Of a stretch of 64,000 nt of DNA, positions 11,601 through 26,119 are shown piece by piece; position 1 is the stretch's first letter; each line of letters begins with the position of its first letter. The position numbers and the translations under genes are program-made. The notes beneath the pieces were generated by a model. It made no database searches and was not told the DNA's origin. It saw only the letters and a program-made list of their open reading frames with translations. Origin of the DNA: Trichoplax sp. H2 (lineage: Eukaryota; Placozoa; Uniplacotomia; Trichoplacea); the NCBI GenBank assembly GCA_003344405.1, contig NOWV01000012.1, forward strand, positions 186,001 to 250,000. The letters run 5' to 3'.

Positions 11601-14600
11601 TCACCTAAACATATTTGAACGGTATATTATAACGTTTTATTGCCCTTACATAGCAAACCCTCTTCTGGAAGCCTTTGGAAATGCCAAAACTGTACGAAAC
11701 GACAACAGTAGCAGATTTGGCAAATTCGTTGAAATTCACTTTGATAGTCAGGTTTGATATTGCTTTTTTAAACGAACTTATCGTACGTGCGGAGCGTATT
11801 CTCAACGTTAACAAAAACAATTTCTAAAATGGATTATAATAAATTATATCATACTATAGTCAAGCGTGGTAGGTGGCTTTATTTCGCATTATTTACTCGA
11901 AAAATCGCGTATATGCGTCCAGAGCAAATATGAGAGAAACTATCACATCTTTTACGCTCTTTGTGGAAGCTTGCCAGATGAACAGAAAAAGAAGCTGTAC
12001 TTGAAAAATATCAGTGATTACAAGGTTGATAGCTCAAACGTTTTCATTTCGCTTAAACTACAGCAGTGATAGTAAAAGGAATTACTACTCTTTACCGTTA
12101 CGCCATACCAACATTACAAATAGAATTTATCTCATCTCCATCATTAGCCAATTCGTATCTTTTCGTTAATATCAAATTTGAGCCGAGATAATCCTCACAA
12201 ACTTATTTTTTGTTTTATAGTATTTAAATCACGGTGATGTCGATATCACTACTAGGGATAATGTCGGAGACTTCAAGCGCATGGAAGCTTCTATGAACAA
12301 GTTAAACATTGACATAACTGAACGATTCAATATCTACCGTCTGGTATCAGCCGTTTTACAATTAGGGAATATAACATTTGAGGAGGATCTTTCCGATAGC
12401 AGAGGTACAATAGAGTTGCCTTTAAACAAATTTTGATTATAATTTGGTACTAGTACTCACAACGTGATCGATTGGTCATCGTTTGAATTTTTTTAGGTGG
12501 TAGTAACGTATGTGATGAATCAAAATGTTATCTTCAAAATGCAAGTCGTCTTCTCTGTCTTGATGAATCTGATTTAGCAAATAGTCTAACTACTCGTGTT
12601 ATGACTACTGCTAGAGGTGGTACGAAAGGGACTGTTTACATGTATGTTTCATAATATTATCCACATTTTATTAACTCTTTATAGTTTTTCATTTATTTGT
12701 TTAAAGCGGTAACCTCCTATGATTACCTAATTGCACTTATATAATAGGGTTCCGCTAAAACCTGAGCAATGCACAAATGCCCGTGATGCTCTCGCTAAGG
12801 CAATTTATTCCCGTCTATTTGATGCGGTTGTTGGTAGAATCAATTCATGCATTCCATTCAAAAGTACCTCTAATTATATAGGAGTACTAGATATCGCAGG
12901 ATTTGGTAAATATGCATTGTTACCATTGCTTGTCGTAAACAGCCGGCTACATGTTAAGATTCGGTTAAATATTTATTATTTTACAGAATATTTTCGCTAC
13001 AACAGCTTTGAACAATTCTGTATTAACTACTGCAATGAAAAACTGCAGCAGTATTTCAACAATAGAGTCCTAATCGAGGTTCGAAATAACGCACTTCATA
13101 CTTAATTCCCGTAGCACTGAAAACGTTCAACCATTTTGTACAGATTATGAAATTCGGATATGTTCGCATTAAGTACAAAGATTTTATATAACATTAGGAA
13201 CAGAAACTCTATGAAGTGGAAAGGCTCGGAATCTCGCCTGTTTCATTTACGGACAACCAAGACTGTATAGGTAACAATAATTCGAAATACGATCTTCAAA
13301 CGTTCCTGGCTGTAACTATATTAAACCTCTAGGAAGTCCACTAACTTACTAAATATAATATAGAGTACTGTTAATTAACCAGCAGTAGCTCTTAGCATTT
13401 CCATTGCTTAATTAAATATCTTTAATATTGCAATAGATATTATCGAGGCTAAACCGAACGGTATATTTAATTTATTGGATGAAGAAAGCAAACTACCTAA
13501 AAGCAGCTGTGAACATTTTACTTTAGCAGTACACGATCGTTATGATGGACACTTTCGGCTGATGGTATTGCACTATTTTAGTCCTTAAGAAATGCCTACA
13601 ACAATATATCTTAATTAATATAACTACTTCGAACTAGGCACCAAGAAAATCAGCTGTATCTACTTATAGAACATTACGTAATGAAGAAGGATTCATAATT
13701 CGTCATTTTGCTGGCGCTGTTTGTTATGCAACTGTAAAGATTTTCTCCTTTTATCGTATCATATAGAATTCAATAGATAAAATACTAATTTGCCTATAAT
13801 AATGGTACAATATGCAGTATTAAAATGCTTTAATTTTATGGCAACTTAGAGACAATTTATAGAAAAAAATAACGATGCTCTTCACACCAGTTTGGAAATG
13901 TTAATTCATGAAAGTAAAGACTTATTCTTGAAGGGCGTATTTTGTCGCGAGGTTGAAAGTGATAAACCAAAGTCGAAAAAAAGTAATACGTCAAAACTTG
14001 CGCTAGTTAGTGTTGGCAATAAATTTAAGGTAAAATTTAGCAAATTTTTGTATACTTTGCTGTAAAGCATGTTTCTTCGTCCTTCTAATATACAATCATT
14101 TTACATCACGCTATTTTATCGTTCCTGTAGACACAACTAAAGGAATTAATGGGCAAGTTAGAAAGCACGGTAAAAATGTTTTTACGATCTGTATCAAATG
14201 CTTAGAACTCTAAGCTGTTGGAACAATTTGCTACCAATTTATGCCTGCTATCGAAATATGTTCAAGCTAATCTAAACTCACATTGCAGGGATCATCCTTC
14301 ATACGATGTATCAAACCTAATGGAACTATGTCAAGTAATGTATTTGAAGGCGGCAGTGTATTAAGTCAACTTCAATGCGCAGGTAAATTTTTATGTACTC
14401 TGATATTAACATTAGATAAGGCTTTTACGAACGTTCCTAAGCTATTTATTGCTAGATAAAAAAGGCTAAAGAATAGTAATTTATTTCTGGTACGTATAAT
14501 TATTATACAGGGATGGTTTCTGTTCTAAAGTTAATGCAGACCGGTTTTCCATCACGTACTTCGTTTAAAGATCTTTATCAGAGGTACTAGATAGTCTGAT

Positions 14601-17600
14601 ACTAATCTTTATCATTTAATCCACCCTAAGAACGTCAAACCTAATAATCGGTGATAAGGCGACTCTAATGATTTATTAATCCTTTAATGAATCCACTAAT
14701 TTGCTTATGCTAAAGTAAAATTGATCCACAGATAGCGACTGTATAAAAATTATTTCAAATGGAGTTATTTGCACGTAGTCTGTATTCTGTATCTATAATA
14801 TCATAACTGATGCAAAAGCAGGACATAAATTGTATCTATGATAAATTTTATTCAAAAATTACTGCACAGTCCAGTAAGTAATTATAATTGCAGGTAACAT
14901 TTATGAAGTTCATACCAACTCATAATCACTGTAGCTTACATTGGATTTTTAGTATACTAAACTAAACTTACATAAATGATAGATACAAGGGAATTTTACC
15001 AGAAAAACTTGCTTGTCTCGATCCTAGATTATTCTGCAAGGTTGGAAAATACTGTAGTTCAGGCTTATACTAGCCAAATACATGATTTAACAATTTTTTT
15101 ATTGCAATATCACGCAGGCCCTTTTTCGAGCAGTAGGAATGAATGATCAAGATTTCCAGTTCGGATTAACAAAAGTATTTTTTCGCGCAGGAAAGGTAGA
15201 TACAGAAAATAATAGTTTTTGTCACGTCTAATTTGCAACTATACGCTGTTAATGTATAACGTTTTCTATCAAAGTTTGCAGAATTCGACCAAATTATGAA
15301 ATCGGATAATGAAAGTTTAAAACAGATGGTGGCTAAGGTTGAAAAATGGTTGATTCGAGCAAGATGGAGAAAAGTGATTTGGGGTGCTTTATCCGTAATA
15401 AAATGTAAGTAAATCTATAAGATTATAAAAATCCTATCGCAAGTCTAGTTTCTTATTATATCTTATTTAAATGACCATGCATTACACTACTTCCAAATAT
15501 CGTGAAGTAAAATGTGAGAATACGTATTACTGACATTGTATACTTCTACTGCATGAGTAATTAATTATAAAAAGCGAAATTTTTTTACCTGTCATACGAT
15601 AGTACACTTAAAGATTATGTACCGAAGACATCATCGGATTGTAATTCAAAAAAATGTTAGAACATTTCTTGCTATCCGTAAGCACAGACATAGGTAATTC
15701 ATGAGGATAAAGGTGTTTACTAGCAATACTGTACACGATTATTACCATATTTAAATTCCGAATTATCAACTCCGATAGATACAAAGGAATGGCAAAAGTA
15801 ACAACTCTATTCGACTTGATAAATCAAATGGAAGAAATAGGTATATTATTAAACATAAGAATGAAAAATATAGTGCCGTTGATGGAAAGTATATACAAAT
15901 AGAACAATCTATCATTATGTTTCTATTGACACCTTTTATCCAATAAATTCAGCACGTGAGTTAGAGGGAAACCATTACTTGAATCAAGTACAAGGTCTGG
16001 ATGTAAAGATTAAGCACCTAATACATGAGATTAGGGTACGAGCGTAGTAAGACGATATACCTAAGCAATTTATTATTCTTTACCATGCACATAAATACAT
16101 TTATGAACTTGCTTACAGAATAAGCAAATCGACGAGAATCATATCAATAATAGTTATGATTCGCTGCTGAAAGCAACGACAAAGCAATTAGAGGACTTAA
16201 AGATACAACTCAAAGATCAAAGAATTGCCAAAGAAGAGGAGAGAGTAAGAAAATTACAGGAGCAAATGGAACTTGAAAGAAAGCGTCGAGAAGAAGAAGA
16301 AGAAAAGAAAAGAAAAGAAGAAGAAGAGCGTAGAATGTTAGCAAAACTGTTGGATATTCTAATTGCGTCACCAAATATATACATCTCATATTATCATAAT
16401 TAAAAATTACAGAAAAGAAGACATGGAAGCGAAGAGAAAACAAGAAGAAGAAGAAATGAAAGTAAGAAAATTGAAAGAAGAAGAGGAGATGCGAAGATTA
16501 GAAGATTTACGAAAGAAACGTGAATTGGTTCGAAAGTTGCTTTCCTATATTTTTTATTTCAAATATACCTGTTTGATAGATTCAAAGTTAAAAGTTATAC
16601 TCAGAACTATGAAACACCTGAATTAGGAAGAGCAGGAAGCCCGAAGAAAGCAAGAAGAAGAAGAAGAGCGAAAGAGGTTTAAATTAATAAAATAGCATAG
16701 TTCAACTGCCTATTGTAGCAAACTCATCCTTTACCAAATTTGATCCACTACGAGTTCGTTAACTGCTAACTCAATGTACGTAGTACTTACCATTAAATAA
16801 CGATTAACTTTATCTTAGACGCTTAGCTGAGCAAGAACTTCATGATCGAGAACTTGCAGCTAGAATAGCTGCGGTAAATGACTTTATAATTTTATTATTA
16901 TTCAGGACCATGTATTGTCTACTCTACTAAATGAAACTTTGAACTCACTTTTCACAGGAATCAGGTGGTAGTGTTGTTAAAGAAAACCCCAATACGTTAA
17001 ACCGGTAAATATATTTGTAACGTATGCATAACGAAATATATATCTCAATTCAAGTTAAATGTATGTCTCTTTATATTGGTGATAATCAAGAAGGACTGGA
17101 TTAAATCTTTAACTAATTTACGATAATTTTTATTTGCTAATGTCCTTGATTTACCAAAAGGAAAAAACCTGAAAAGAATGATTTATCGGGATACACATAT
17201 GCCCAACTTCGTGATATAATCAATACCTCATGTGGTAAGGAGCCATTACTTACTTTTTGATTTTTACAACACACCCAAAGCATCAACGGTTGTTGTACTA
17301 GCTATCATTATCTATAATTAGTGTGTTAATAGTTTATTACAATGTAAATTATTAAAACTACTATCCGATGCGCAAGCAAACAATCTTTAGAAAAATTACT
17401 TATTACCACGTCATTCTTATAGATGTTGAACTGTTGCAAAGATGCCGGGAAGAATGCCATCGAAGATTGAAAGTTTATCATGCATGGAAAGAAAGAAATA
17501 AACAGCAAGTGAATGTAGCTAACAGCCAACCATTAGATCAACGAGCTCCTCAAGTAGTGTATTCGGAAGGTATGTTCCACAACTGAAAATTCTTTAAGCT

Positions 17601-18026
17601 TGATCTTAAGAAATTTCTATAACTAGCTGAATCCATTAAATTGTTTAATCTTTCCGGTTTCGTATCATAGCTTCATCTAGAAGAAACTTTTCATTCCCAG
17701 ACCCTTTTAACTACCTTCCTAATGATCAACCTCAACGCTTTTTTCGAGTTCCTTTCAATACTTCCGGTCCAGTCCCAAGACCATGCGGATGGTGGTTTGC
17801 TCATTTTGATGGTGATTGGGTTGTTAGACAGCTGGAGCTGCATTCTGGGCGTCCACCAGTTCTTTTATTAGCTGGTATTGATGACATGAACATGTGTGAG
17901 TTGCGACTACAGGAAACTGGACTAGCCACAAGACCTGGAGCTGAAATTTTACCAGAGGCATTTGAAGAAATTTGGCACAAGTGTGGCGGAAAGCCGTATC
18001 AAAGGATACAACCTAGAAGGTCATAA
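8670..18026 (+). CDS. MYO6: Myosin VI (unconventional, minus-end-directed myosin heavy chain)
   Basis: I could join 34 coding exons in phase to a 1213-residue protein: 8670-8786, 9052-9121, 10551-10624, 10756-10882, 11021-11080, 11161-11206, 11378-11436, 11654-11751, 11860-12024, 12221-12404, 12497-12641, 12748-12905, 12987-13078, 13198-13270, 13437-13564, 13638-13733, 13850-14029, 14131-14169, 14289-14382, 14511-14583, 14983-15040, 15118-15195, 15275-15404, 15603-15693, 15779-15840, 15953-16035, 16119-16336, 16413-16527, 16627-16676, 16819-16873, 16958-17004, 17161-17234, 17423-17569, 17671-18026. The N terminus is myosin-VI-like ([16 protein letters not shown]). The P-loop GESGAGKT is at residues 150-157, switch I is [10 protein letters not shown], and switch II DIAGF ends near 434. 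The family-specific insert 2 that reverses stepping starts at about 739 ([11 protein letters not shown]), followed by an IQ segment. A charged E/K/R helix covers about 861-1006. The tail has an RRL motif near 1060 and a C-terminal cargo-binding domain ([10 protein letters not shown]). Confidence 0.93.
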
Positions 18027-19302
18027 GCTACTGCCGGGTCCGAATATTTTTCAAGTTACTTTACGTATTAGCACTTATCTAATGCAAGAAAAAGTACAAA
18101 CTATTTTACCTAATGTATAATATACCGCATGGTTATGAAACGTGTGTGACTGAATCTTATCATGCATACCTATATAATTCGCATAATTTAAACGAGAAAG
18201 ATTTGATATTGAGGGTGTAAATCTGTATTTGTGCAAAAATCTGAGTTTTTGAAAATTCTTTACGCTGGATTCATTATGATTCGAGTATTACACAATTTTT
18301 AAAGCGTATTTATCGACCCATCTCATCGTTTATTGTCTATAAGTAATTCCAACTTACAGGCATCAGTCAACCATAATTTTATTACGAGTGAAACACTACT
18401 TTTCCTATAAATTTTTAAATACCGATTGATTTTCAGAATAGCTATTGTAGAATACTCGTTTTGAAAGACCCACAGTTTGAGTTCGCAAACACTGTAGACA
18501 TGTTGTTTTAATCACTACTAATCCTAGAAGCTGACGCATATTATACGTATAATTGTGCCCTACATACACTACGTTAATTTTCGAATTTTGATATAAATTG
18601 CTATCATGAAAGATCTTTGTCGTCATCTCGAGTTACAGTTGGTTCAGATAGCAAATTCACGAAGTGCTATTTTGCATTTACTTTACTCCAACAAGCATAT
18701 CGGTTTATCAATTACATAAATCTCTTAAAATTTTTGACGCACTACATTCACTATATCGTGCTACAGTCAAATTGAATATTCCCCTAGTGTGTTCGATTTT
18801 GGTTGTAATATATCCTAAATAGGTGTTTAAAATTCAGTATTTTAGGTAAAGATATTTATAAATTCGCTTGTGCATTTGGTGAAGCATAGGCTGCTGTGAG
18901 CTTCACGAAATAAATCCTCCATGCTAAATGTGTACGTAATTCTTGTACATTTCTGAATATTTCTAAGAATGGAATTACGTGACAAGTATGAGTAAAATCT
19001 TCGGTTTGACTATACGAGTATACTATTCTTATGTGTAAAGCATACTAGAACACGCAGTATGTTCATAATATCAATTCCTCATAAGTAACTGAATTCTACC
19101 GTATTTAAGGGACTTACATGTACACATGCTTATAAGCAAGTATTATGTAATCGTAGTGAACGTCCCAATCGGTAGCCAACAAACTAACCAGTAGGTCATA
19201 TACGTGACGTATTAGTATAATTATGCGTCTAGATACTCCTGCACGCATTCTGCAAATATAGCGACGGTGCGATCAGATATGAATAATGTTCATGACAGTA
19301 AA
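18027..19302. other. Myosin VI 3' flank, nothing else recognised
   Basis: This is the presumed 3' UTR of myosin VI followed by AT-rich spacer. No canonical AATAAA lies close to the stop codon, and no other gene or repeat is supported. Confidence 0.45.
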
Positions 19303-19651
19303 TACGGTACTGTACAGTACTACTGCATACTGTACAGTGTATACTGTCCCTCTTTCTTTCATTTGTAAACCTGGATTATACTTACAGTAGATCATCAAGG
19401 TATTGAACCGAACTCAGGTCTAACCTGGAAACACTAAGTAAAAATCGCTAGGTTCTACAGTACATACGGTACAGTACAAAGTACTGTGTGTCAGAAGTCT
19501 TTCTGTACACAGTACTGTACTGTACAGTACAATGCTGCACAGTACAGTACAGTACTGTACTGTAGCACTCAGCAAAACCGTAGTACTGTACAGTACTGTG
19601 TACTGTACTGTACAGTAAAGGGAATTGGAAGGGAAATACGGTACAGTACCA
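19303..19651. repeat. Dense GTACTGTACAGTAC palindrome clusters upstream of RPL24
   Basis: Two clusters (19303-19347 and 19455-19651) are made largely of overlapping GTAC, ACTGT and ACAGT units, with many perfect self-complementary stretches such as GTACTGTACTGTACAGTAC. The second ends about 120 bp upstream of the RPL24 start codon, so it overlaps the likely promoter. Open frames inside it encode only YSTVQYCTVLY-type low complexity and are not genes. Confidence 0.8.
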
Positions 19652-19769
19652 GATACCGTAAGTCTCTGGTCATCGTAGTTCATACGTCTGATGTCTTAAA
19701 TACTTCTACGCATGTGTAAAGAGTTCTCTTCATCGTGGTTAGAGACGGCCATTTTGTGAACTTGGAAAG

Positions 19770-21241
19770 ATGAAGTAAGTATCCCGCGTTAATCCTCGGG
19801 GTAACATGACATTTTTATGGCATCTTTTAATCCTTCATTATTAGTAAACTTGGATAACTCTTATTGTCTTCATTTTAGGCTCGAATTGTGTAATTACAGT
19901 GGTTATAAGATTTATCCTGGTCACGGTAAGAGATACTGCCGTGTCGATGGTAAGGTAAGCCTTGACCAAAACCTTGGTATAGTATCACAATAAATTCAGC
20001 TATTCAAGCAAAGAGTAGTATCATCTTGATGCTATGATTAAAATTTCTAACGCCAATGCTGTAGACATATAATGAACTGATCAAATCTTTGAATTGATCG
20101 TATCGCAGACCTTCAATTTTTTAAATGGAAAATGCGAGGCTTCTCATCTTATGCGTCGTAATCCCCGAAAAATATCATGGACGGTAGTATACCGTCGCAA
20201 GCACAAAAAGGGAAAGGTTGAAGAAACTTCCAAAAAGAGAACCAGGCGTACAACCAAATTTCAGCGTGCTATCCAAGGTGCTACTCTAGAAAATATTATG
20301 GCAAAAAGAAATCAAAAGCCAGAAGTCCGTAAAGCGCAGAGAGAGCAAGCAATAAGGTTTATTATACATACAATACATAATAGCTTTGATGATGTTATTT
20401 CGAAGTTCAGTACAGTATATCATAATAAAAAGTTTTTTACGCTACTATACTTGTATAGCGACTTCTCTTCGTAAAGTATGGTTGATTTAGTTTCCACCAT
20501 TATATTGCACTGTACTCTATATACTAATCACCAGCATTGGTCATGTTAACAAATTATCGATCAAACCACTATACCATACAATTACTCATCGCATTTTCCT
20601 TATTCTTTAACAACGAATATTGTACCATTAACATAATGTCGAGTGACTTGTAATTTAAACAAATTATTATTAGTCCTAGTTCACAGTTTGCAGTGTGATA
20701 GGTTAAGGAGTGACATTCATCTTAATTCATTATATAACAGAGCTGCCAAAGAGAAACAAAAGGGCAAGAAGCAAACACAGAAGGTAATTTTTACATATGA
20801 ATAAATCTTGTCTTGTTTTGCGTAAGAAACTTCCTAAAATACAGTTCATGCGTCGAAGAAAATCTGGAATTGCTAATTCCTTCCATTACTATACATAATA
20901 TACGGGATTAACCGTAACTTATATATACTGTATTCAGTCATAAACTGGGAAAGGAGAGGCGGCTAGTTGTCTATGATTTTGTCTACAATGTTACAGTATA
21001 GTGAATGTTCCTTTTGATAATATGTATTGTAATTGAAGAGTCGAATCTAGGGGTACTTACTTAGAAGATTTTAAGTTATCCAACTAAATAATGTTGTATC
21101 TGCTGTATCATGTGTCGATATTTAAATAACCAAATCATGTACTAATTGATTTAATTATAGACACAAACTACAAAACAATCCAAGAGCAAAGCTACCAAGG
21201 TTGTAAAAGGTAGTGCCCCGAAAGTTGGTGTCAGACGATAA
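19770..21241 (+). CDS. RPL24: 60S ribosomal protein L24 (eL24)
   Basis: Five exons: 19770-19774, 19879-19954, 20109-20356, 20741-20783 and 21161-21241, joining in phase to 150 residues (human protein about 157). The first coding exon is only five bases (ATGAA) before a GTAAGT donor. The product begins [20 protein letters not shown] and continues with [20 protein letters not shown], the L24e zinc-ribbon region with its cysteine pairs ([17 protein letters not shown] and the later KCEASH), followed by [13 protein letters not shown] and a lysine-rich tail ending KVGVRR. It is a component of the large cytosolic ribosomal subunit. A pyrimidine tract TTCTCTTC about 40 bp upstream could be a 5' TOP transcription start. 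AATAAA at 21279 follows the stop. Confidence 0.96.
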
Positions 21242-21278
21242 TATTCGTTAATGTACCTTCTTGCATTTTGTAAATGGA

Positions 21279-21284
21279 AATAAA
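21279..21284 (+). terminator. Polyadenylation signal AATAAA of RPL24
   Basis: A canonical AATAAA lies 38 bp after the RPL24 stop codon, in the expected place for a short ribosomal-protein 3' UTR. Confidence 0.6.
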
Positions 21285-23328
21285 TTTGGAGCGAATGTAA
21301 ATGTTACTGGAGCCTGATTTTTGTGTGATGGGTTTAATTGTTCATGAAATCCTCAGTTAATCATATCCCATTAAACTGTATTCTTGGTAATGTAGTTGTG
21401 AATGCAATTGCCACAGCTATTTTAAAATCTACTCATATGTACGTTAAAACTCGCCGCTGTTGCTCTGTATGCATAGCTTTATCTTTGCGATCTCTTTTAG
21501 TATCATGTCAGTAAATCATTGCGTTGATTTAATGCATAGAATCCTACACTTCATGAGACCGCTGTCGACAAATTTCTCGATTACTGCTACTGTCTGCTAG
21601 TTAAGAATTTAAATGTATCCATTGGCTCTCATTTATATGTTACTTTCTTTAGACTTAATTGATAATTACACTAGAATAGCCTAGATTTGGATATCGTAAG
21701 TTAAAGTCAAGGCAAAACTATTCTGATTTATACAACTTGACTGATACACATGATCAAGTGATGATTTATGTTTGAATAGTTACAAGTAATGGTTTAACAA
21801 ACAAGGTGTATGGAGCTAACATGTTTATCATAGGGATAGAATACTTAAGAATCCATAGTTACTCGCTCGCCGGTTCATTTAAAGCGCAAACAGAAATATA
21901 TAGTTTATCCATTCTTTAAAACGATGGAAATTTGCAAAATCTTGCTGACCAGTTTATCACATTTTAACTAGTTAAAAATATCGTATGCGGTTATAAATTT
22001 ACCTTAGCTATTGCTACATTCGAGTATTGTAAAACGTGTTGGTGTGCGTTACCAAAAAAATTATGCGTACGAATTAGTATTTCGGACAGCACAATACAGT
22101 GTCTTATAATTATAACCCAAAAATTAAAATTACCATGAGGCTATAATATGAAACTATTACACTGTAAACCTTTTACATTTGCACCTGTTATTCTCTCGGC
22201 ACCGATATAACTGGATGATAATCACCGTTAATCAGTACGTACATATTTTACAAGTAGTACGTGTGTATTACTATATTTACGTATATATATTGTATTTACA
22301 TTACATGATAAAAGTCATTGCTTTAAATTAAATATGAATATTCTAACATTTAACTAATTAATGGTAGGGTCATATCCTAAATATTATTTGCACTATTTGA
22401 CCCAAAAGTACTTTCACTTTGCTGTAGTCCCCGTCTAAAATGAAGAAATATTTATAAGAATTATGACAAAGTTTACCATTGAAACTAAATTTTTTATAAA
22501 TACACATTACATACTAGACATCTTTTAAGATTAATACTATGCACTCTTAATAGTATGTGCTATATCTACTACCGTAAAAATATCGTAGCAATTCATTATA
22601 TTATGAAATACAGACGGATTGCAACATGAAAGTATACAAGATAGAAATAAATCTGCGACTACTACTTACATTGAATAACTTAGTTCATCCAACTTAATAT
22701 AGATTCATCAGCAAAACCAATGGTGAAATATATATAAAATAAAGAAAATTTTTTAAATTTGGATAAGGCCAATGACCTAGCTGATTAATAATTCTGCTAT
22801 CTTCAACAAAATAATACTATACCGTTGTATTTTTATTATAGATATTCTAAAGAAATCATTCATCTGCATTACCAAAAGTAGACAGACACTAACACCTACC
22901 TACTGTACACCTAACGTACTAGGAATAGTATCTTAAACAGAAATCTAACGCAAAACTGACTTACATTTCTCATCAATAAATTTATCTGTTGATTAGATTT
23001 GTTATTCCATTCCTCCTCATTCCTGGAAATTGAAAGTAGATTGTTTAAACAACTATACAATTTCTCGGTAGAAAAACAAAGATAGTAATACTCTATGAGG
23101 TAATATTTAATAATTACAAAGTTGGCTATAAAGTACATTACTGTTGCACAATACGCTGTCACTTAGTTTAATAACATAATAATCACAAAAAGTTATTTCA
23201 TAAGGTATTAACTTCGTATCTTCACTATCAACTATCACTAACTCAAGAACATCATAGGTTATTATGCGTATATACATGTATGCTCTAGAAACTGAAATAA
23301 AGCTCGTGGTCGAAAAAGAAGCAAATTA
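21285..23328. other. Intergenic, nothing firmly recognised
   Basis: AT-rich sequence between RPL24 and the 3' end of CCDC28. On the minus strand near 22970-23026, a stretch after a CCAG acceptor and before GTAAGT (reading NEEEWNNKSNQQINLL) could be an exon, possibly an extra or alternative 3' exon of CCDC28. It is unproven. Confidence 0.4.
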
Positions 23329-24235
<907 letters not shown>

Positions 24236-24277
24236 TCAGCAAAGTTTATAAACACGAAGGCGTTGCAATGACTTTCT

Positions 24278-24664
24278 ACAGTACTGTACATCGACTAAGT
24301 ACTGTACATTGTAGTCATACTGTACTGTACAGTACAGTACTTACTGTATAGTATGGTAAAGTACTGTACTGTAGTCTCATCGACACAGTACTCCCTCCAC
24401 TAGAGACCCTCCATAGTACTGTACTGTATTGTACTGTACTGTACTTTGACTATGCTATACTGGACACTGCGTATAGTATCTGTGTGTGGGTTATTTATTA
24501 AATTATCAGTGGGTATACACAAGTAACACCACTGTATCATGGACTATAGTACTAGAAGGCCTGGCCTGTATGGGCTAATCACTTCTCTTGGACGGACAGA
24601 CATTTTAGGCACATCTCGTCAAAACATTGTGCCAAACACTGGAGTTATGGCAGTACAGTACTGT
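24278..24664. repeat. GTACTGTAC palindrome cluster directly upstream of CCDC28
   Basis: Overlapping GTACTGTAC/GTACAGTAC units fill 24278-24446, including CTGTACTGTACAGTACAGTAC, with one more unit at about 24651-24664. The cluster starts 46 bp from the CCDC28 start codon. Confidence 0.75.
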
Positions 24665-25206
24665 AGTATGCAGACGGTCGATTTTAAATTGAACGATTTC
24701 TAAATTAAGTAATATTACATTAAATCTTATTATCTATTACAAGTTTTTGCTTGGAAACAGTTCTATAAAATCGTAGACGCTATTTAAATTAGTACCAGTG
24801 ATTAGAAAACAAACATGGAAGATCTATACTGTACTAAAGTAGTCCTTTTTGGATATTTACGGCCTCATTTGATAAGAAAAGTCCGTCAGTCTGTAACGGC
24901 CAGCCTGACAACATCTAAATGAGTCTATACTGTCTATGGAATACTGAATGTAATTCATGATCTACGAGTATACTGTGATTGTAAAAGAAAACGTGTATGG
25001 AACATAATATTGCAATATGATTTACTTGACATACAACTACTAGACTATTCTTCGCGCTAATTATAATATTCCCATATAATATAAGCGTACGAATATCTGA
25101 ATCTTCTATCTCTGATCAATTACAATATACGCTCTTCACTTATTATAATGAATTCCTTGACTATTTTTTTATTGATAAATCAGTTACTGATGATACTGTA
25201 GATAGA

Positions 25207-26108
25207 TTTCACTTACTATAACTTCCGATTCTTCTTCGGTGAGACATTTGCTCTACAAAAGCATCCACTGTAATAACCTTTACGTAGCAATAAATTCACT
25301 GTAATCCAGTTTATACCTATAATACCATGAATAAAAATTTATCATCAACATTTGGATCTCTGTAGTACAGTATATTGTATTATCATTACGCTGTCTCTCA
25401 AAATGACAAATCAAGTAAATCAGTCATTTATGGCTAAATCACGTACAAGCAGTAACAAAAATGTAGAAAAGACAGCAAAGTTAATTGATGAATTCAATCA
25501 ATTTATCAAAATTAAATTGCAGTTGATTATGCATAAATAGTTAAATCCTAAGAATACCTTATTTTTTCTTAAATGCCAATGCCAGCGGCTCGTGGTTTTG
25601 AAAACTTTCTTTCACTTTTTCTTTAGTAACAATGTCTAATAATAATAATTGTAACGTCATCGTATGATCTTGTAGCTATATTATTGACTTTCCAGTAATC
25701 GAAAATTTCAATTCTACGTCCTAAAAAAATACAGTAACAATCTAAAAGTCACGTCAGCCTGACAATACTACTGTACTTATAAACCCTAGATATAAAAAGA
25801 AAGGAATAATTTCTAGAAACCCCTTGTTTCTCTTTTACTCAATATTGATAAAGTAATAATACTTTGTAGTACAAGTAATAATGACACCATATTACACGCG
25901 TAAAACTATAGACCTATACATCACCTACAGCCATAAACTTTGCTCGTGAGCATATCTTGTAATAATACTAAAATTTCAACGAAACAGACTGTAAAATAAA
26001 AAAAACAGTTCACCTCGGTAAATGTAACGTTCATAGATACACAGCTAAGAATCAGAAAAAAGCAATAATTACCGCTTCCTGGGTAGAATGTTTTTACTCG
26101 CATCATTT
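25207..26108 (-). other. Possible minus-strand exons of an unrecognised gene
   Basis: Four stretches look exon-like on the minus strand but could not be assembled with confidence. At 26108-26074 an ATG-led stretch reads MMRVKTFYPGS before GTAATT. Near 25996-25948 a stretch after a TTTTACAG acceptor reads CFVEILVLLQDMLTSK. At 25675-25562 a stretch after an ATATAG acceptor reads LQDHTMTLQLLLLDIVTKEK and continues to a TAA. Near 25250-25215 a stretch reads KCLTEEESEVI before GTAAGT. I do not recognise the protein. A plus-strand ATG frame at about 25403-25540 (45 residues, KTAKLIDEFNQFIKIKLQ) is an alternative. Treat as a pointer, not a gene model. Confidence 0.25.
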
Positions 26109-26119
26109 TAATAATATTT

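Noticed and set aside
19420-19719. Open frames on both strands encoding YSTVQYCTVLY-type sequence
   Set aside because: They are translations of the GTACTGTAC repeat, which lacks stops in several frames.
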